From: Urophycis tenuis
Lineage: Eukaryota > Chordata > Actinopteri > Gadiformes > Phycidae
Length of the DNA stretch: 64,000 nt
Assembly: GCA_036785325.1 (NCBI GenBank)
Contig: JAXIVH010000017.1
Location: forward strand, 8,329,545 to 8,393,544
Reading direction: 5' to 3'
Made by a program: the position numbers and the translations under genes. Within the stretch, counting starts at the first letter, position 1. Each line of letters opens with the position of its first letter. The notes beneath the pieces were generated by a model. It was given only the letters and a program-made list of their open reading frames with translations, had not been told where the DNA came from and did no database searches. Of this stretch, positions 57,677 through 64,000 are shown one piece after another.

Positions 57677-60600
57677 GAATTGAAAAGTTGAAGGTATGTT
57701 TTTAGCTGCTGGGTAGACTTCAGTCAACCTGACGCAGTTTTGTCTGTGAGCAACCAAATTGCTCGGGGATGGGCTCATTTTAAGCGGGGAAATCTAAGGT
57801 TCCCAACGGCGTATGGCAAGATTATATTGAGTCATGGGTCGTTGAAATACTAAGCTAATTAATTTCTGTTCTTTATTGAAAGATTGATCTTAATTGAAAC
57901 GTTGAAGGTATGTTTTTAGCTGCTGGGTAGACTTCAGTCAACCTGACGCAGTTTTGTCTGTGAGCAACCAGACTGCTCGCGGATGGGCTCATTTTAAGCG
58001 GGGAAATCTAAGCTTTCCAACGGCATATGGCAAGACTATATTGACTCATGGGTCGTTGAAATACTAAGCTAATTAATTTGTGATCTGTAAGGAAAGATTG
58101 ATGTTAATTGAAACGTTGAAGGTATGTTTTTAGCTGCTGGGTAGACTTCAGTCAACCTGACACAGTTTTGTCTCTGAGCAACCAAATTGCTTGGGGATGG
58201 GCTCATTTTAAGCGGGGAAATCTAAGCTTTCCAACGGCGTATGGCAAGACTATATTGACTCATGGGTCGTTGAAATACTAAGATAATTAATTTGTGTTCT
58301 GTAAGGAAAGATTGATGTTAATTGAAACGTTGAAGGTATGTTTTTAGCTGCTGGGTAGACTTCACTCAACCTGACACAGTTTTGTCTGTGATCAACCAGA
58401 CTGCTGGCGGATGGGCTCATTTTAAGCAGGGAAATCTAAGCTTTTCAACGGCGTATGGTAAGACTATATTCACCAAAGGGCCGTTGAAATACTAAGCTAA
58501 TTAATTTGTGTTCTGTAAGGAAAGATTGATGTTAATTGAAACGTTAAAGGTATGTTTTTGGCTGCTGGGTAGACTTCATTCAACCTGACGCAGTTTAGTC
58601 TGTGATCAACCAGACTGCTCGCGGATGGGCTCATTTTAAGCGGGGAAATCTAAGCTTTCCAACGGCGTATGGCAAGACTATATTGACTCATGGGTCGTTG
58701 AAATACTAAGCTAATTAATTTGTGTTCTGTAAGGAAAGATTGATGTTAATTGAAACGTTGAAGGTATGTTTTTAGCTGCTGGGTAGACTTCAGTCAACCT
58801 GACACAGTTTAGTCTGTGAGCAACCAAATTGCTCGGGGATGGGCTCATTATAAGCGGGGAAATCTAAGCTTTCCAACGGCGTATGGCAAGACTATATTCA
58901 CCAAAGGGTCGTTGAAATACTTAGCTAATTAATTTGTGTTCTGTAAGGAAAGATTGATGTTAATTGAAACGTTGAAGGTATGTTTTTAGCTGCTGGGTAG
59001 ACTTCAGTCAACCTGACGCAGTTTAGTCTGTGATCAACCAGACTGCTCGCGGATGGGCTCATTTTAAGCGGGGAAATCTAAGCTTTCCAACGGCGTATGG
59101 CAAGACTATATTAACTCATGGGTCGTTGAAATACTAAGCTAATTAATTTGTGTTCTGTAAGGAAAGATTGATGTTAATTGAAACGTTGAAGGTATGTTTT
59201 TAGCTGCTGGGTAGACTTCAGTCAACCTGACGCAGTTTAGTCTGTGATCAACCAGACTGCTCGCGGATGGGCTCATTTTAAGCGGGGAAATCTAAGCTTT
59301 CCAACGGCGTATGGCAAGACTATATTGACTCATGGGTCGTTTAAATACTAAGCTAATTAATTTGTGTTCTGTAAGGAAAGATTGATGTTAATTGAAACGT
59401 TGAAGGTATGTCTTTAGCTGCTGTGTAGACTTCAGTCAACCTGACGCAGTTTTGTCTGTGAGCAAGCAGACTGCTCGCGGATGGGCTCATTTTAAGCGGG
59501 GAAATCTAAGCTTTCCAACGGCGTATGGCAAGACTATATTGACTCATTGGTCGTTGAAATACTAAGCTAATTAATTTGTGATCTGTAAGGAAAGATTGAT
59601 GTTAATTGAAACGTTGAAGGTATGTTTTTAGCTGCTGGGTAGACTTCAGTCAACCTGACACAGTTTTGTCTCTGAGCAACCAAATTGCTTGGGGATGGGC
59701 TCATTATAAGCGGGGAAATCTAAGCTTTTCAACGGCGTATGGCAAGACTATATTCACCAAAGGGTCTTTGAAATACTAAGCTAATTAATTTGTGTTCTGT
59801 AAGGAAAGATTGATGTTAATTGAAACGTTAAAGGTATGTTTTTAGCTGCTGGGTAGACTTCATTCAACCTGACGCAGTTTAGTCTGTGATCAACCAGACT
59901 GCTCGCGGATGGGCTCATTTTAAGCGGGGAAATCTAAGCTTTCCAACGGCCTATGGCAAGACTATATTGACTCATGGGTCATTGAAATACTAAGCTAATT
60001 AATTTGTGTTCTGTAAGGAAAGATTGATGTTAATTGAAACGTTGAAGGTATGTTTTTAGCTGCTGGGTAGACTTCAGTCAACCTGACGCAGTTTAGTCTG
60101 TGATCAACCAGACTGCTCGCGGATGGGCTCATTTTAAGCGGGGAAATCTAAGCTTTTCAACGGCGTATGGCAAGACTATATTCACCAATGGCCCGTTGAA
60201 ATACTAAGCTAATTAATTTGTGTTCTGTAAGGAAAGATTGATGTCAATTGAAACGTTAAAGGTATGTTTTTAGCTGCTGGGTAGACTTCATTCAACCTGA
60301 CGCAGTTTAGTCTGTGATCAACCAGACTGCTCGCGGATGGGCTCATTTTAAGCGGGGAAATGTAAGCTTTCCAACGGCGTATGGAAAGACTATATTCACT
60401 CATGGGTCGTTGAAATACTAAGCTAATTAATTTGTGTTCTGTAAGGAAAGATTGATGTTAATTGAAACGTTGAAGGTATGTTTTTAGCTGCTGGGTAGAC
60501 TTCAGTCAACCTGACGCAGTTTAGTCTGTGAGCAACCAAATTGCTCAGGGATGGGCTCATTATAAGCGGGGAAATCTAAGCTTTCCAACAGCGTATGGCA

Positions 60601-61084
60601 AGACTATATTCACCAAAGGGTCGTTGAAATACTAAGCTAATTAATTTGTGTTCTGTAAGGAAAGATTGATGTTAAGTGAAACGTTACAGGTATGTGTTTA
60701 GCTGCTGGGTAGACTTCAGTCAACCTGACGCAGTTTAGTCTGTGATCAACCAGACTGCTCGAGGATGGGCTCATTTTAAGCGCGGAAATCTAAGCTTTCC
60801 AACGGCGTATGGCAAGACTATATTCACTAAAGGGTCGTTGAAATACTAAGCTAATTAATTTGTGTTCTGTAAGGAAAGATTGATGTTAATTGAAACGTTG
60901 AAGGTATGTCTTTAGCTGCTGTGTAGACTTCAGTCAACCTGACGCAGATTTGTCTGTGAGCAACCAAATTGCTCGGAGATGGGCTCATTTTAAACGGGGA
61001 AATCTAAGCTTTCCAACGACGTATGGCATGACTATATTTGCCCATGGGTCGTCGAAATAATAAGCTGATTCATGTGTGTTCTGT
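57677..61084 (+). repeat. 214-bp satellite, block 12 (16 monomers)
   Basis: 3408 bp, exactly 16 x 214 - 16, the same count as block 4 but with different internal variants. About 58071-60111 duplicates part of block 9, and 59300-60250 matches about 63050-64000 in block 13. The terminal monomer is the full terminal type, so its end differs from blocks 9-11. Confidence 0.95.
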
Positions 61085-61271
61085 TGGCTGTGGAAAGAAA
61101 ATAGCACACAAGTCATACCAAGTCACCTTTATTTTTCAGTGATAAACATTAATAAATAAACAGTATGGACATTGTATAAACAGTTGTATAAAAAGTGTAA
61201 ACGGTATGAACAGTGTTCTTATAAAAGATATCAATATCAATACTGATCACGTGTGTATTTTATATTTCCAG

Positions 61272-61775
61272 GTTATTTGTTGATGAGCCAGAGCCTGTGA
61301 CTCCCACCAACCGGCCCGTTCAGCCCACTGCGTTGTCGTCCTCCACCCGGCCGAAGCCTCCTGCGCCCACCCGCCTCCAGCCGAGGCCTCCTGCTGCGTC
61401 AGCCTGTGGCCCGCCCGCCCCCTGTGTCGGCAGCACCCATACCGCTGGTCCTCCCCGCACAGCCACAGGCCCCCTCCGTCCTGCTTCGTGGGCCATCCTG
61501 CAGCTGTCTCTGCAGTCATCGTGTGTCAAAACCATTCAAACTTGTATATGGTAACATTTCAAAATGACACCAGCATAAATGAGGACCTTGCAATAGGTTG
61601 TGTGTTACATGACCCCCCTGGCATACAGCTGTATGTCTCTGTGAAGGTGGTTGTGAAGAACTGCATCCGGCTGAACAAGTACAAGTGCCGGTGAGGCAGC
61701 AACTCTCTCGAGGGGTTGCACGCCCACCTGGTTAACGCCATCCCTTCACAGCGATGTGGGATTATGCCGTTCCAA
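61272..61775 (+). pseudogene. Exon-like fragment, cassette 12 (TGA haplotype)
   Basis: Twelfth copy (cassette 61085-62073). Private ATC to ATT (silent) near the donor in GGGATTATGCCG. TGA is at 61692-61694. Acceptor and GTAAGT donor are unchanged, so both splice sites are intact in all twelve copies. Confidence 0.6.
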
Positions 61776-61788
61776 GTAAGTGATTAAA

Positions 61789-61805
61789 ACACACACACAC
61801 ACACA

Positions 61806-61836
<31 letters not shown>

Positions 61837-61890
61837 GCGCATATATACAAACACACACACGCATATATACACACACATATATATATATAC
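61789..61890 (+). repeat. CA/TA alternating tract, cassette 12
   Basis: 102 bp with two private breaks: ACATACAC in the first (AC)n run and ATATACAAACAC after CGCG. The linker is 61891-62073. Confidence 0.95.
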
Positions 61891-62073
61891 TTAAACATAG
61901 CTGACCCTTTTTTTCCCCCTTCTCGGGGATTATGCTCCCAGTTTTGATCTCGGACGTCTGGTCACTTATAGCATATAATAATATTCTATTACTGTTAAGC
62001 CAACTATGAATAATAAAACAGGCCAAAACATGTGTCCTTTATCATAGCTACACGTGTTACAAAAAAAACGCGT

Positions 62074-64000
62074 GAATTGAAAAGTTGAAGGTATGTTTTT
62101 AGCTGCTGGGTAGACTTCAGTCAAACTGATGCAGTTTTGTCTGTGAACAACCAAATTGCTCGGGGATGGGCTCATTTTAAGCGGGGAAATCTAAGGTTCC
62201 CAACGGCATATGGCAAGACTATATTGAGTCATGGGTCGTTGAAATACTAAGCTAATTAATTTCTGTTCTTTATTGAAAGATTGATCTTAATTGAAACGTT
62301 GAAGGTATGTTTTTAGCTGCTGGGTAGACTTCAGTCAACCTGACGCAGTTTTGTCTGTGAGCGAGCAGACTGCTCGCGGATGGGCTCATTTTAAGCGGGG
62401 AAATCTAAGCTTTCCAACGGCGTATGGCAAGACTATATTGACTCATTGGTCGTTGAAATACTAAGCTAATTAATTTGTGATCTGTAAGGAAAGATTGATG
62501 TTAATTGAAACGTTGAAGGTATGTTTTTAGCTGCTGGGTAGACTTCAGTCAACCTGACACAGTTTTGTCTCTGAGCAACCAAATTGCTTGGGGATGGGCT
62601 CATTATAAGCGGGGAAATCTAAGCTTTTCAACGGCGTATGGCAAGACTATATTCACTAATGGCCCGTTGAAATACTAAGCTAATTAATTTGTGTTCTGTA
62701 AGGAAAGATTGATGTCAATTGAAACGTTAAAGGTATGTTTTTAGCTGCTGGGTAGACTTCATTCAACCTGACGCAGTTTAGTCTGTGATCAACCAGACTG
62801 CTCGGGGATGGGCTCATTTTAAGCGGAGAAATCTAAGCTTTCCAACGGCGTATGGAAAGACTATATTGACTCATGGGTCGTTGAAATACTAAGCTAATTA
62901 ATTTGTGTTCTGTAAGGAAAGATTGATGTTAATTGAAACGTTGAAGGTATGTTTTTAGCTGCTGGGTAGACTTCAGTCAACCTGACGCAGTTTAGTCTGT
63001 GATCAACCAGACTGCTCGCGGATGGGCTCATTTTAAGCGGGGAAATCTAAGCTTTCCAACGGCGTATGGCAAGACTATATTGACTCATGGGTCGTTTAAA
63101 TACTAAGCTAATTAATTTGTGTTCTGTAAGGAAAGATTGATGTTAATTGAAACGTTGAAGGTATGTCTTTAGCTGCTGTGTAGACTTCAGTCAACCTGAC
63201 GCAGTTTTGTCTGTGAGCAAGCAGACTGCTCGCGGATGGGCTCATTTTAAGCGGGGAAATCTAAGCTTTCCAACGGCGTATGGCAAGACTATATTGACTC
63301 ATTGGTCGTTGAAATACTAAGCTAATTAATTTGTGATCTGTAAGGAAAGATTGATGTTAATTGAAACGTTGAAGGTATGTTTTTAGCTGCTGGGTAGACT
63401 TCAGTCAACCTGACACAGTTTTGTCTCTGAGCAACCAAATTGCTTGGGGATGGGCTCATTATAAGCGGGGAAATCTAAGCTTTTCAACGGCGTATGGCAA
63501 GACTATATTCACCAAAGGGTCTTTGAAATACTAAGCTAATTAATTTGTGTTCTGTAAGGAAAGATTGATGTTAATTGAAACGTTAAAGGTATGTTTTTAG
63601 CTGCTGGGTAGACTTCATTCAACCTGACGCAGTTTAGTCTGTGATCAACCAGACTGCTCGCGGATGGGCTCATTTTAAGCGGGGAAATCTAAGCTTTCCA
63701 ACGGCCTATGGCAAGACTATATTGACTCATGGGTCATTGAAATACTAAGCTAATTAATTTGTGTTCTGTAAGGAAAGATTGATGTTAATTGAAACGTTGA
63801 AGGTATGTTTTTAGCTGCTGGGTAGACTTCAGTCAACCTGACGCAGTTTAGTCTGTGATCAACCAGACTGCTCGCGGATGGGCTCATTTTAAGCGGGGAA
63901 ATCTAAGCTTTTCAACGGCGTATGGCAAGACTATATTCACCAATGGCCCGTTGAAATACTAAGCTAATTAATTTGTGTTCTGTAAGGAAAGATTGATGTC
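62074..64000 (+). repeat. 214-bp satellite, block 13 (at least 9 monomers)
   Basis: 1927 bp, running off the window with no terminal monomer reached. The opening monomer has private CAAACTGATGCAG and GTGAACAACC. From about 63050 it repeats the variant order seen from about 59300 in block 12, including ACTCATTGGTCG, GGGTCTTTGAAAT and GGCCTATGGC. Confidence 0.95.

Overview
The window is eukaryotic, non-genic repeat DNA. I see no intact gene, rRNA, tRNA or prokaryotic feature. Telomere-type CCCTAA sequence, long (CA)n tracts, spliceosomal-type splice sites and a protein fragment of a type I associate with multi-copy teleost proteins suggest a vertebrate, most likely a ray-finned fish. The species cannot be read from the sequence.

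Region 1 (1-18314) and region 3 (43612-64000) are one composite tandem array. A 214-bp satellite monomer, about 125 copies in all, is punctuated by 12 complete copies of a roughly 1-kb cassette plus a partial one at the left edge. Each cassette has a 186/187-bp left flank ending in a 3' splice site, a 504-bp exon-like segment, a consensus 5' splice site, an alternating CA/CG/TA tract and a 180/183-bp linker. The satellite block between successive cassettes is always 214n-16 bp, with n = 4, 7, 10, 16, 4, 3, 2, 8 (interrupted), 38, 3, 5 and 16. Insertions and deletions inside monomers therefore seem almost absent, and the array changes by whole-monomer exchange. The exon-like copies fall into two linked haplotypes. 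Three copies (13042, 14685, 44105) keep an arginine codon; nine carry TGA there.

Region 2 (18315-43611, 25.3 kb) is a different tandem array lodged in register inside one 8-monomer satellite block. It starts with 191 bp of unshared sequence, including a perfect 16-bp-stem hairpin, then a short near-canonical CCCTAA tract. Ten head-to-tail subtelomere-like units follow. Full units are 2.76-2.79 kb: a 1.9-kb body plus an 0.84-0.86-kb degenerate CCCTAA array. Units 3 and 5 share one 0.7-kb deletion and unit 10 is cut off at the right junction. The full bodies hold paired motifs resembling the CTCF core, and all bodies have a GC-rich segment, an arrangement reminiscent of mammalian TERRA-type subtelomeric promoters (inference).

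The window is best read as a pericentromeric, subtelomeric or interstitial repeat locus in which a satellite that captured an exon and an amplified subtelomeric block have become nested. All counts assume that the assembly of these near-identical repeats is correct.
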